From Streptomyces viridiviolaceus (lineage in GTDB: Bacteria; Actinomycetota; Actinomycetes; Streptomycetales; Streptomycetaceae), in assembly GCF_014650995.1 (NCBI RefSeq), contig NZ_BMWA01000031.1, positions 39,507-103,506 of the forward strand: DNA of 64,000 bases. Reading direction: 5' to 3'. Numbering within the stretch: the first letter of the stretch is position 1; each line of letters begins with the position of its first letter. The position numbers and the translations under genes are program-made. The notes beneath the pieces are model-generated. The model saw only the letters and a program-made list of their open reading frames with translations. It had not been told where the DNA came from and did no database searches. Shown here in pieces: positions 1 through 12,900 of this stretch.

Positions 1-3000
1 GCCTGGAGGAGCGGCCCGGCACGAACACGGTCTCGGCGAGCAGCAGCCGTCGGCCCGCCGCGGCGGGAAGCAGCTGGTTGGCCATGTGGCCGCGGCTCAT
101 CAACTGGGGGACGGTGGGGCTGGTACGGGTCCGGGTGCCGTCCGCCGTGGGACGGAAGAGGGCCCTCATCAGCCTGAGCGCGACGGGCAGGGCGTCGTCC
201 AGCAGCGTGCCGGCGACATAGGCGTCACCGGGCAGCTCGGGCAGCGGCCGCAGGTCGCGGGGGCCCTGCGGTCCGTACTGCGGGCTCAGTTCGGCGAGGC
301 CGCGCGGCACCTGGAGGGTGAGCGTATGGGCGACGGTGGCGCTGCTGGAGGTCGCGGGGACACCGGCCCAGCGGCGGTACAGCCCGCCCAGCCAGTTGTT
401 CAGCGCCTGACCGTCGGTGTGGTACGCCTGGGCCGACACGCTCAGCCGTCCCTGCGTCCTGAACAGGTAGGTGCCGTTGTAGGCGTACGTCGTCTGCTCC
501 GCGGTCGCCGTCTCGGCCCGGGTGACGCCCCGGTGGGCACCCTGCCCGACGCCGACGCCCGCGTTGCCGGAGGCGTTCGCCCCACCGGCGCCCAGCTTGC
601 CCGCGGTGAAGCTCTGGCCGACGTCCCGAGAGGTGCTGGTGCTGGTGCTCGCGTAGCCGTGTCCGTACTTCTCCAGGCCGGTGTAGGGCTTGAAGTCGTG
701 AGCCTCGGGAGTGGTGTCCAGGGTGGCGCGCAGCGTGATCTCCACGACATCGCTCAGCAACCAGCCCATCGGGTTGACCAGGTAGAACCTGTGTCCGTTC
801 GGGGAGAGCAGGTCCTCCCACATGGCGGTGTCGCGGCCCTCGGCCAGCAGCGACTGCAGGATGTTGACGCCGCTCTGCAGGCGGCCGATCCTGCGTCCGC
901 CACCGGTCCACAGCTCGGGCTGGGCCGCCAGCAGACCGGGGGCGACCGCATCCACCTGCTCGCGCACGATGTCGTACGTCGAGCGTCCGCCGTCGTAGGA
1001 CACCGCGTGCACCGCGCTGTGGCCAAGCGTGTTGCCCGCGCCGTCCCGCCGGGTCAGGTACTCGGGGAGGGATACGTCGGGGAACGCGCCCGCCGGGTCC
1101 GACAGGCGGACCCCGAACCGTGCCGCGAACGCCGTCCGGGTCTTCTCGTCGAGCACCGGCAGGGCACCGTTGTCGTGCAGTTTGACCAGGACGTCCGCCA
1201 GTGCGGACCGGCTCAGCGACAGCCGGGCCAGGTGGTCGGCGGCCTGCTCGGCGGCCTCCGTGCGGGGCCGCTGCCCGGGCTCCGGTGTCTCCAGCGACCA
1301 GCGCGAGAGTACGCCGGCCACGGCATTGCCGCTGAGCCGCAGTTCCCCGGAGTGCCAGCGGTTCATGACGTCCACGAGCCGCTCGTCCGGCAGGGGGACA
1401 TCGCCCGCGGCGTACTTCTCCAGCGCGTCGGCCTCGGCGAGCACGTACATGACGGTGCGGCCGGTGACGTCCTGGCGGTGGGACCGGTAGCTGTTCGGCA
1501 GCAGCTTGGCCGTCTTCTCCAGGCGGCTGCGGACCTCGAACCTGGTCTCGGCACGGAAGACGTAGCCCCGGCCGAACGCGAGCCGGATCATCTCCTCCGC
1601 CCCGGTACGTCCCTGGCTTGACGAGCGGTTCCACTGCCAGCCGCGGGTGGCGCCCACCTCACCGCTGACCGAGGCGACCCCCGCCGAGCCGCCCACGGTG
1701 ACACCGGCCTGCGCCCAGGAGACGCCATTGGAGGAGCTGTCGGTGCCGTTGGTCTGGCTCATCCACAGACTGATGTCACCGAGCACGAAGTCGTCGAGGA
1801 AGCCCGCGAACGCGGACGGTCCCAGCACGGCGCGGATGTCGACCGCCGCGTTGGTGTCCCGCAGGCCGGGGTCGAAGAACTGGTCGTTGGAGTAGCGCCC
1901 GTAGGCCATCTCCTTGAAGTGGCTGCGGACCTGGATGGTGCTGGTGAACGACGTGAGTTCCTGGTCCGCGTGGCCCTGCGGGCCGGTCAGGTCGCCCAGT
2001 ACCGCGACGGCGGCGTCCCGCAGGCCGGTGGCGTCGACGTGGTAGACGACCGCGCGGTCCAGCACCGAGGCCGGGGTCGGGCCCTGCGGTCGGGCAGCGG
2101 TCCGCTCGGCGCTGCCCAGCGGCGGCAGGTAGGCGAGGACGCGCCGGCCCGGGAGCCTGAGCGGCTGGGGGTTCCGGGCTCCGCGCCGCACCCGGCCCTG
2201 CAGCCCGCTGTGTTCCAGCTCCAGGGTGACGGTGAGGTCGACGGGCAGCGCGTGCTTGTGGACGACGCCGTTGTACTCCAGCAACTCGGGCCGGTTGTTG
2301 AGGAACGAGACGGTCTCCGTGGCGCCGACCGTGCGCTTGACGTCGAACCCGATCACGGCGCCCTTGAGCTGGTTGAACAGGGCCTTGGCCCGCAGGCTGA
2401 GCGCGATCTGTCGGCTGCCGCCGGTGGACTGGCCGCCGGTCTCCATGCCCATCGCCAGGTTGACGACCGCCTTGGTCCGGGTCGGGCCGAGGAACTCGGG
2501 TGCCTGCCCGGGGGTGGGCCGGGCCCGGACGGTGATCCGTACGGCGTCCAGGTCGATGTCCACGCCGAGCAGGCCCTGCGGCCGGACCAGGGTCAGGACG
2601 ACACCGGTCTGGTGGAGCTGGTCGAAGTGGGACTCCAGGCCGCGCCGGGAGATGTACTTGTCGAACAGTTCCTCGTTCTGCAGGAGGCTGTTGACCCGGT
2701 TGCCGTGCCGCCACCAGCGGGCACGGGCCAGCGGTGCCGACGCGTCGGCGGGCAGGAAGCCGAGCCGGCGCAGCTCCTGCCCCAGGAGGTCGCGCAGTTC
2801 CTGGACCGTCTCGTCGTCGAACTCGACCAGTCCGGTGCCGATGCCGCGGCCCTCGGCGACGTGCGGGGGGACGTTCACGTGCTCGCTGTCGTCCCGGCGC
2901 GGTTCCGTGCCGCGGACGAGGCCGGGCCGGTAGGGGACGGTCAGCCCGGCCTCCCCCTGAGCGACGCTCGCCACCGGCCCTGTGCTCACCGTCCGCCGGG

Positions 3001-3960
3001 CCTCGCCGGTCTCCTCGGTGGTCCGCCCGGTCTCCACCAGGGCCTCCGGGTCCACCGGGAAGCCGTAGCGGAACGCCTCCGGCTCCGGCGTCCGCAGCAG
3101 GGCCTGGCCGTGGACCTCCGGCGTCCGGACCGAACCGGCGCCGCGCACCGCCACGTCCGCGCTGTGCGTCAGCTCCAGCCGGTAGGCGGAGCTGAGGCCG
3201 GTGTCCCGGGGCACGACCACCCACAGGCCGGTGCGGCCGGCGCTGATGCCGTCCGAGGTGGACCAGGTCATCCCGAGGGAGGCGCTGACGCCGACGCCCA
3301 GTTCCGCGCGGGCCGGAACGGGCAGCAGATTGATCTCGGCCGTGGGGAAGGTGAGCGTGTGGGACTGACCGAGCGTGTGGCCTCCGCTGGTCCCGTCGAT
3401 CGCGGTCCTGACGTTCTCGATGGGGGCCTTGTCGGTGGTGGTGCCGACCCGCACGCCCCGCGAGGTGCGCTCGGTGTGCAGGTGGACGGTGGCGATCGGC
3501 TTGCCGTAACGGCTGTGGAGGGTGAACGCGTACCCCTTGCCGCCGCCCGTGGCCGCGTCGAGGTGGCTCTCCAGGTTCCACAGTTTCTGCAGCAGTTCCT
3601 CGCGCTGGACACTGCCGACCGGCAGGTCGAGGTTCTGCTGCCGGGCCGCCGCGACGATCCGGTCGAAGAGCGTGGGCAGGCCGGTGAGTCCGGACGCGTA
3701 GTAGACGGCGGGGACCCTCCGTTCCAGGCCCTGGGTCCCGGTGGCGGTGACCTGTTGTTCGGGGGCCTTGCCGAGGTAGTACTCCGGGACGTACAGCAGC
3801 AGCCTGCGGTCGTCCGGGGCGACGACCCGGACGGGCTCGATCGTGTCCCAGGCGCGGAGCGCGTCGGTGCGCAGCCGCACCGACCAGTCGGCCTGGTAGG
3901 CGAGCATGACTGAATCCGACTTGGCGGTCTCCACATGCCCGCCCTCCGCGTCACCTACCC
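1..3960 (-). other. Beta-rich scaffold region 2, continuing past the window edge
   Basis: Residues about 15,590-16,908. Strand-rich sequence similar in style to 6740-17689, for example GYAFTLHSRYGKPIATVHLH, LGVGVSASLGMTWSTSDG and GLWVVVPRDTGLSSAYRLEL, with a helical piece near 1150-1350. The last residues in the window (RRLLLAETVFVPG) are mid-domain, so the C terminus, where polymorphic toxins usually carry their payload, is not seen. Confidence 0.5.
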
Positions 3961-6900
3961 AGCTCGTCGAGCGTGAGGAGGCGTTGGCCGTGCCGGAGAC
4001 GCCCACGCCGACCCGGGCGACCTGGGGAACGCCCGGAGTGAGGCCGATACCGAAGGACAGGGAGATGCCACCGCGGGTCGCGCTCGTCGATCCGGCGTGG
4101 GTGCGGACGAAGGCGCCGGTGAGGTAGGAGGAGTTGATGCCCTCGTTGGCACGGAACCGGTCCCGGCCCGGTGTGCGTTCGGGCACGAGGGAGCGGGGTC
4201 CGGTGACCGGGGCGGCGTCCGCGCCGCTGTTCTCCGGTTCCTCCTGGATGGTGGGCAGCGTGGAGGGCCGGTCGTACGAAGGGGCCGGTGCGCGCAGGTG
4301 CCGGGGGTCGCGGGGGTCCAGCGTGATCAGGGCCTCCGCCTCACCCAGGGGGACGAGCAGACCGTCGTCCGCGGCGTCGTCGCCGCCCGCCACCAGATAG
4401 CGGTAGTTGCTCAGCAGCCGGTGCGGGAGCAGGTTCCACACCTGCTCGGGCACGGCTGCCCCGGCCTCCGCGGCCATCGCCCGGAGCGTCCGGATGACCG
4501 CCGGCAGGTGCGGCAGGCCGGCCCGCGGGATGCCGATGGTGCGCGCGGCGGGGTCCACGTCCACGGGCCGTCCGAGCCCGGTGTCGTCCGGATTCGGTGC
4601 GGCGGCCTCCTGCCCGTCCTGCGAGGGCCGGCGGCCGGTCCCTTCCTCGGGGGCGGTCACGGGGCCGGAGGAGGCTGCCGCGGCCGGCGCGTCCTGCGTG
4701 CTCCCGGTCTCGTCCGTCCCGGGCACCAGGGCGACGGTGCCGCCGGCGGCGGTCACCGGTACGCCGTCCTCGTGCTCGCCGTCGAACACCCGCAACCGCT
4801 GGGGGCCGGCTCCGTCCACCGCCGGTCCGGTGAGGGTGCCGGCGCCGGGGCCGAGATCCACCCCGTGCGGGCCGGCGATCGCGGGTGAACGCGTGAGCGA
4901 GGCGAGGGCGTGGGCGATCCGGTCGCCGCCGGGCATGGTGAGGACGGGCACGCGTCCCGGAGCGGCCGCCGCCAGCAGACCGGCCAGTGCCTCCGTCGCC
5001 ACCGTGCGGCCGTTCACCGTCAGCCCGCCGTCCGGACCGGACGCGCCGAAGACGAGCACGGAGTCGGGCGGCACCAGGTCCGGCAGCCGGTCCAGGGCCG
5101 CCTCGTCCAGGCCCAGGTCCGCCGGCCGCTCCGCGGACAGCCACAGGGCCAGGGGGCGGTCGCCGAACCACGCGGTGCGGACCCCCTCCAGGAGTTCCTC
5201 CACCGGGACCGCGGCGGCGGACGCGGTGCCGTCGGTCCCCGTCGGGTCCTGCCGCTGCGCCGGCGGGAGCGGCACGGTCCGGCGCGCCCCGTCATCCCAC
5301 CATCCCGCGTGGTTCCCGTGCCGGTCGGACACGCGGACGACGAGCGCGGAGCCCGGCGCGCCGCGCGGCACGCGCGCGGGCCCGTCCTGCCGGGCCGCGG
5401 GCGTCGCCCCGCCGCGAGCGGCGTCCGCCTCGTCCGGCGCCCGGCGTGCCGCGGGCGCCGTGTCCGCCTGCGCCGGCCAGGCCGGCGGGGCTGCCGCGGG
5501 TCCTGCTCCCAGGTGAGCGTAGGGCGCCCAGACCTCGGCGATCTGCCGCAGGTGGTCCTCCGTCACCCGGAAGTCGGGCAGGGGCGCGTTGCCGACCGTG
5601 CCCATGAGGCTCGACCGGCCCTGCGGCAGCCGCTGCTCCACGCGACCGCCCGGGGTCAGCAGCACCCGCAGGTCGGCGTAGTCGTCGCGCACACCGAGGC
5701 CGTGGAGCACCTCGTGCACGAACGCCGCCGGGTGGGCGGAGGCGTACCACACGTTCTGGGTCATGGCCTCGCCCCTTGGCCGGCCGGCCCGCACGGTGAC
5801 GACCTGGTGGGCGGAGGCGGCGTCGTCGGTGAACTCCACACGCACGCTCAGCATCGGCCCTTGCGCCGCGCGGCCCGGCACCCGGTCCGGCTGCTGGGCG
5901 GGCAGGCGGTGGCCCGGCGCGTTCACGACGTCGTGCACCGCCTCGGTCACGGTGTGGCGCAGGTGGTCCAGCTCGGCCTCCGTCACCCCGTCCGGCACCA
6001 GGTGCAGCCGTCTGGTGAGTTGCAGCGCCTCCCCCGCGCGTGCGCCCCGGTCGGTCAGGACCCAGGCGTAACCGACGTCCGTCCGCTCGCCCGACGCGAC
6101 GGGCCGGCGCACCAGGGGACGGCCGCCGTCCGCGTCCGGGACGAAGACGAACGCCTCGGTGGGCCGCGGCTCCCAGCCCCGCGGGGCGCCGTACGGCAGC
6201 CATCGGTCGGTGCGCACCTCCCCACGGCCGACCGGCTCGCCGGCGACCTCACCCGGGGCCCACTCCACCTGCTGGGTCTGCGCGTTCCAGCGGCCCGTCC
6301 GACGGGTCTCGTAGTCGTACACCCGGACGACCGCCCGCGGGGCGATGCCGATCGTGAACGCGACCGCCTCCTCGTGCGGCAGATCGGCCTGCCGGCTCAT
6401 CCTCGCCGCGGTGGCGTTGACGTCAACGCCCGTCGGGTCGGGGTTGCGGGACGCGACGATCTCATAGCGGTACCGCTGCCGCAGGTGGCGCAGTTCGGGG
6501 GTCCGGCTCGTGAAGGTGAAGGGGGACCTGGGCGGAGCGTCGTCGGCCCAGTCCAGCACCCGCATCAGGGCGGTGTCGTTCGCGCGGAAGCCCTCCCTGA
6601 ACACGTCCTCCGGGCGGCTCGCCGAGTAGTGCCACAGCGTCTCGCCGGGGTCGCTCTCCACCACGAAGCGGCGGTCGGCGGGGTGCACCCAGTCGTGATG
6701 CACGGCCGGTGCCGTGTCGGCCGCCGGTGCCGTCCCGGTCCGCGGGGCGGCCGTGGCGGGCTCGGTGGCCGCCGCGGTCTCCGGCACGGACTGCGCGGCG
6801 GACTGTGACGCGGCGGACTCCGGTGTGGTGCTCTCCGGCCCGGGGGCGGCCGAGGGCTCCGGGGCCGTCTGCGGTTCGGACAGGTCGGGGAAGAGGTGCG

Positions 6901-9900
6901 GCAGGGCCTGCTCCAGCCCGCCGGCGAGGTGGACCCCGGAGAGGGGCAGCATGGCGTAGAGGCCGCCCGGGACCGGGATGCGCAGCTCCCGGCGGGCGCC
7001 CTTGACCGGCCGGACCACGACCGTGACGTCGAACTTGTAGTGGCGGTACGGGCGAGTCGCCTCGCGGTTGGTCTCACGGGTCTCGCCCGCCTCGAAGCCC
7101 TGCTTGTCCTCGGTGCTCCGGGCGTACACGTCCACCGTCGCCCGCTCGTACAGGCGGTGCCCGTCGGCCATGCCACCGGCCTCCGGACCCACCGAGACCA
7201 CGGCGCCGCGGGACCTGCTCTCCTCGCTCTTGGGGCTGAAGTGGTCCTGCTGGTAGCGGCGGGCCTTGAACGCGACACCCTCCGCCGGCCCCACGACCCG
7301 CGCCGCGGTCAGTTCGAACCCGACGGTGACGGTGCGGTCGCCGACCGGCACCTCGTAGCGGTGCTCCAGCAGACGCGCCACGTTGGCCCGCAGCATCGGC
7401 GTCGAGGTGTGGTGGTCGTAGCGCATGCCGGCCATGTCGAGCGGGTCCAGACCCGGCACCTCCCAGGCGCGCTCGCGCGTGAGGTCAGGCTCGCGCACGG
7501 GCTGGTACGCCGCCGCCTTCGCCCACCGCTGAACGACCCGGGCGGCGGGCACGTCCCACGGGTGGAGGAAGTCGGTCAGCGCCGCGGGAAGCTGCGGCAC
7601 GGACCGGGCCGGGGCCGCCCAACGAGGCGTCACGGCGGCCGCGTCCGGCACCACCACCGGCGGCACCGGCCGGTCGGCGGGGACCGTCAGGTGGCTCGGT
7701 ACGAGCAGTCGCACCTCGGCGGGGACCGTGCGGCCCTCCCCGAGACCGTCGTCGTACCACACGCCCGTGCGGGCCGGGGGCACCGGCTGGGGGGCCTCGC
7801 CCCGTACCAGGCCCGCCACCCACCGGGCCGACTGGCGTACGGCGTCCACGGGGGCCGCCAGCGCCATGGGGGGCCTGGTGGCCGTGCGCAGTTCGATGCG
7901 GACGGCGAGCCGGTGCTCGAACTCCTCGCCGCGGTCGGTGTTGTTGGTGTTGGCACGGGCGATGTCCAGCACCTGGCGGGCGGCCTCGTGCTCACGCGCG
8001 CTGCTCATCGCCATGACGGCCTCCGCCTCGAACCCGGCGTGGGCGTCGTGGTTGCCGAACCGTGTGCGGACACCCACCCCCGCGTCGGCGGCGAGGGAGC
8101 GCTCGTGGCCGGTGACGTCCTCGGTGATGCCCTCCGAGCGCAGGGTGAACTTGATCTCCGGCCGGGACCGGTGGGAGTGCGGCTCGGCGACCTCGGCCGT
8201 CACCCTGACCCACACGTACCGCGTGGACCCGAACGGGCCGTCGACCGGGAACCAGCGGGCCACACCGGTGCCGGTGAGAGCCGTGTACTGGGACTGCAGG
8301 GCGTCCGAGGAGAACGTGGAGCGCAGTGCCCGCACCAGTTGGTCGCGTGCCGCACCGCGCCGGCCCAGGACGCCCTGGCTCTCCAGCCTGGTCGTGATCT
8401 CCCTCAGGACGTCGTCCGCCCGGAGCACTTCGGGATGCACGGCACCCGGCAGCGGCCGGCCGAGCAGGTGCGCGCGGGCCGGACCGCCGTCGGCCGCCCG
8501 CTCGGCCACGGCCTGCCCGTCGGCCGGGGCCTGCGGCACAGCGGCCTCGGCGGCCCGGGCCGGCTGCCCGGCGGGGTCGGCCGCCGGGGTACCGGTCACA
8601 TCCGCGTCACTCGCCGGCGCCTGCCGCTGGGCGCCGTCGGCGGGCGGGCGCTCCGCGGCGGCGCCGGCCGGGTCCTCCGGTGCCGTCCGGGGCGCCGAGG
8701 CGGGGGCACCCGCCTCCGCGGCCGGTGGCAGCAGGTCGGCCATGCGCCGATCGGGGACGAGCAGGTCCAGTCCCCGCTCGACGCGCAGGTACCGGACGGA
8801 CTCCTGCTGACGGCTGCCCCTGGCCCGCGTCACGGTCACCTCGAAGACGGGTGAGGTGCGGACGAGGTGCGGCGTGCCCTTGTAGGTGGCCCGGCTGATC
8901 TCCACCACACCCGCCAGACGCCCCCGGCCGCCTCCCCAGCCGGCCTTCGCCTGGACCTGGGCCAGTGCGACGACCCGGGCTCCGCTGCCGCCGTGCTCCT
9001 GACCGCCGGACTGGTGGGTCACGACGTCGCCGTGGGCCCCCTCGTCGTGGTGCCCCTCGTCGTGGTGCTCCCCGCCGGCCTGCGGAACCGCCGCGAGTAC
9101 GGCGGAGCCGTCGTGCTGGTCGCCGCTGCCGCCGCCGGCGAGCGCGCCGACGCCGATCTGCGGGCCGGCGCTCAGGGAGAGACCGAGATGCCAGGACGTG
9201 CTGTCGTCCCGCTTGTACTTGTCGGCCGCCTGCGCGTACTGCTCGATCTCCGTCTCGCCCCGGGTCTGCCCGAGGTCCACCGGCGCATAGGCCCGCAGCC
9301 GCAGCCGCACCGAGTAGCGCCAGCCGTCGCGCGCGGGCAGGACGGCCTCGTACCCGTCGGGTCCGGTCAGGGCGCCGAGGCGCGCGGCGAGTGCCGCCGG
9401 CTGGGTCAGCTCCCCCAGCTCCTCGGGCCAGTTGGCCGGGTCGCTCAGCCACCGCGCCGGGAGCCCGGCCAGTCGCGCGTAGCCGTCCGCCGCCAGTCGG
9501 GTCAGCTCCGGTACGACGAGGAAGGCCGGGTAGATGCCCGCGGTGCCGCCGTGCGCGAAGTCCACCTGCCGTGCGCCCGCGGCGGGCCAGTCGCGCCGGA
9601 ACGAGACCCGGCCGGTCGCGGCGACGGCGGCGGCGTCCAGGGGTTTCTCGGGGCCGTTCTCGTTGGGGGCGTGCTGCTCCGGGACAACGACCTGGGTGAG
9701 GAGCTCGCCGGGGCGGTCCAGCCACCAGGTCTCGGCGGGCCGGTCCCGCTGCGGCACGACGGGCCGCACGGACAGTTCGTACACGGTGTCGTAGACGTGC
9801 TCGTGGACCGGGCCCTCGGTCTCGGTACGGCGGTAGCCGGTGTGGGCCGCCGTGAAGTCCTCGTCGCGGGACCGCTCGAAGGCACCGCGGAGAGTGATGC

Positions 9901-12900
9901 CGCCGACGCGTATCCGCTTGCCCTCGCCGACGGGGATCAGGACACCGCCGCCGCCCCCGGCGGCCACGCTCCACTCGCTGCCCTGCTTGCCCGTGACCGT
10001 CTCGGTGCGGGCGGCCCGGGCGTTGACGAGCATCGGGTAACTGGAGCCGTCCAGCCGGTCGCCCAGGATCGCCTTGGCCGTCAGCCGGTAGCGCCGGCCG
10101 CCCATGGTCACCGTGTGCGAGACACCTGCCAGCACGGACGGCAGGTCGGCCTCCAGCGCCGGCCTGCCGAAGTGCAGGCCGAGTTCGGCCTCCAGCGCCG
10201 CCCACTCGGCGTCCGCCGGCCCGCCGAGTCCGGCCCGCCGCGCCGCCCGCTGCACGGGGCCGGGCCCGGCGGGCTCGGCGTACTGCCTCAGCGCCCACAA
10301 CAGGTGCTCCAGGACCAGCTGGGAGCCCGGCATGGCCAGGGCCATGGCGAAGCCCTGCCCGCGCCGGGCCGCGAGGGCGGGCGGTTCGTCGGAGTGCGGC
10401 GTGCGCACACGGCCGGGGGCCATCCGCTCGGGCAGCGCGCCGGCCCGCAGGGGCTCGGTGCCGGACTCCCGCAGCAGGGCCATCACGTGCGGATGCGTGG
10501 TCACCGGGCTCGGTCGCACGGACGGGGAGTCGGGCAGCAGCCCCGGGGTACGGACCGCGCCGAGCGTGCGCTGTTCGAAGGCCGCCGCGCCCCGGCCGTC
10601 CCGCCAGGCCACGCCCAGCTCCGCCTCGACCACCTCGGACACCGGCTCGACGCGGCGTCGGCCCTCTGTCCGCACGTCCACGGAGACGCGCAGGCGGGAC
10701 CGGTACCGTGCCTGGTCCTCGCGGGCGTTGAGGACGGTGTGGTTGAGGTTCTGCGAGGTGACGGTCAGTCCGCTGCCGGCCCCTCGGTCGAAGCTGACGC
10801 CGAGCAGCGGGAGCAGCCCCCGCACCGCCGGCAGCGCCGAACCTTCGGTGACCGGCATGGAGAAGCCATAGGTGTTGTAGCCGAAGGAGATTCCCGCGGA
10901 ACCGCTGCCGCTGCGTCCCGTGCCCCGTGCCACGCCGCGCCCGAGGTCGTCACGGACCTGGACGTTCTCGGTCACGCCGGCGAACTGGAGGCTGTCGATC
11001 TCGGCCCGGACCGTGATCCGGGCCCCGAACGACCGGCCGGGGAACAGCGGCACCTCGATCCGGCCGGAGGTGTCCCCGGTCGTCAGCCACCAGCGGCTGC
11101 GGGTGCGGCCGGTCCGCTCGTTCAGCAGCTCGCGGGCCTGGGTCATGACACGTGCGGCGGTCACGGCGTCCAGGCCGGAGCGCCGCAGGCTGCCGTGGAG
11201 CGCCGCGACGACCGGGGTCATGTCGATGGCGTTGAGCACGGGCCGGTCGGTTCCGTCCCGGACGGTGCCTTCCCGCCGGTTCTCGGCGGGCACCGTCAGG
11301 TCGGGACGCGGCGTGCCGGGACCGGCGTACTCGGCGGGGAACTCCACCCGCAGTCCGCGCGGGACGGTGACGTCGGGGGTGCGCTCGGCACCGTCGACGA
11401 AGACCCGCACGCGCAGGCCGGCGGTGAACGGCCGGTTGGCGCCGATGAACAGGGTGCGGCCCGCGATGACGTTGCGGCGCAGTACGTCGGTCGACTTGGC
11501 GGAGGACTCGGCACGCAACTGCGGCAGGCCGAGCAGCATCGCGGAGGCCACGGCGGAGGCGGTGGTGAAGCCGACCAGCGTGGCCGCGTCGACGCCCATG
11601 TTCTGTTCGCGGACGTGTTCCCGGCTCCCCGCGGTGGTGGCGAAGCGCACCCCGTACTCGCGGACGCCGTCGGCCCCCTGCCGCTGGTCCGCCGGCACCA
11701 GGTCGACTAGCACCGGCCGCAGCCACACGAGCCGGCCCCGGGCTGCCAGGGTCACCCCGTGCGCGAGCAGTTCCTCCCAGGCGTGCCGTCCCGTGGTGCC
11801 CAGCAGGGTACGCAGCGCGGCCGTCACCTCGGGAGCGAGCACCCTCTCGCTCGCGGGCAGCCCGTCGGCGACGCGCCGTGCCCAGTCCCCGGCCGCCGCG
11901 GCGTCGAAGTCGCCGGTGCCGGTCACCGAGGCGTGGCCGAGCACCCCGTGGTCCACGTACCAGGGGTGCTCCGGCACGGCCTCGGCCTCGGCCGGATCGG
12001 CCTGCACGGGGTCCTGACCGGTCTGCGCGGTGTCGTGACCGGACGGTGCGGTGTCCTGAGCGGCCTGCGCGGTGCCTTGACCGGCCTGCGCCGTGTCGTC
12101 ACCGGCCGGTTCGGGGTCCCGGTGTGCGGGCGTGGTCGCTCGTTGTCCGGTCAGGACGTCACGGGCATCCGGTGCGGTGTCCGGCAGCGTCTCGGCGACC
12201 GTGGCCGTCGGCACCGGTTCGCCGGGGCCGTCGTCGCGCCGGGTGTCCGCCGGCGCCGGCACGGACATCGGCGCGGGCGCCGGGGAGCCGGGGCGGGCCG
12301 CCGCGGGCTCCGCCGCCGGCCAGGTCCCCGTCGCGGCACCGCCCGGCAGCCGGGGACGCGCCCTCAGCTCCGCGTCACTGACCGGCTCGACGACGGGCAG
12401 CTCCCCCAGCGCGTCGACGGCGACCAGCGCCTTCGCCAGGCGTTCGCGTGCGGCCTCCGCCCGACGGACGGCCGCGGCGGACGCGCCCGTACTGCGGTGG
12501 GCGTTCGCCGCGTCCAACGCGGCCTCGGCACGGGTGAGTTCGAGGACGGCGTCGGCGTACTCCTGCCTGATCAGCGCCTCCTCCGGCGTGTGCCGGGCCG
12601 GGCCTGCCGCTTCCTCCCGCACCTCCTCCTGAGCGTCCTGGCGTCCCTTGCCCTTGGCCTGCGCGGAGGGCGACCGGTCGGCGGGGACGTCCGTGCCGAG
12701 GCCGAGCAAGGCGTCCAGCGCGTCGGTCGGCACGTAGAAGACGGCCGCCTCGTCGCTCACGGTCACGTCGACCGCGCGCGGCCGGCCGGTGACCGGCCGG
12801 TGGACGATGTGCCAGGTGATGGACGTCGCCTCCACCCGGGAGAAGCGGCGGCCGCCCGACCGGTCGTCCTCGTCCACGGCGGCGAGGGCGCTGCGGGTGC

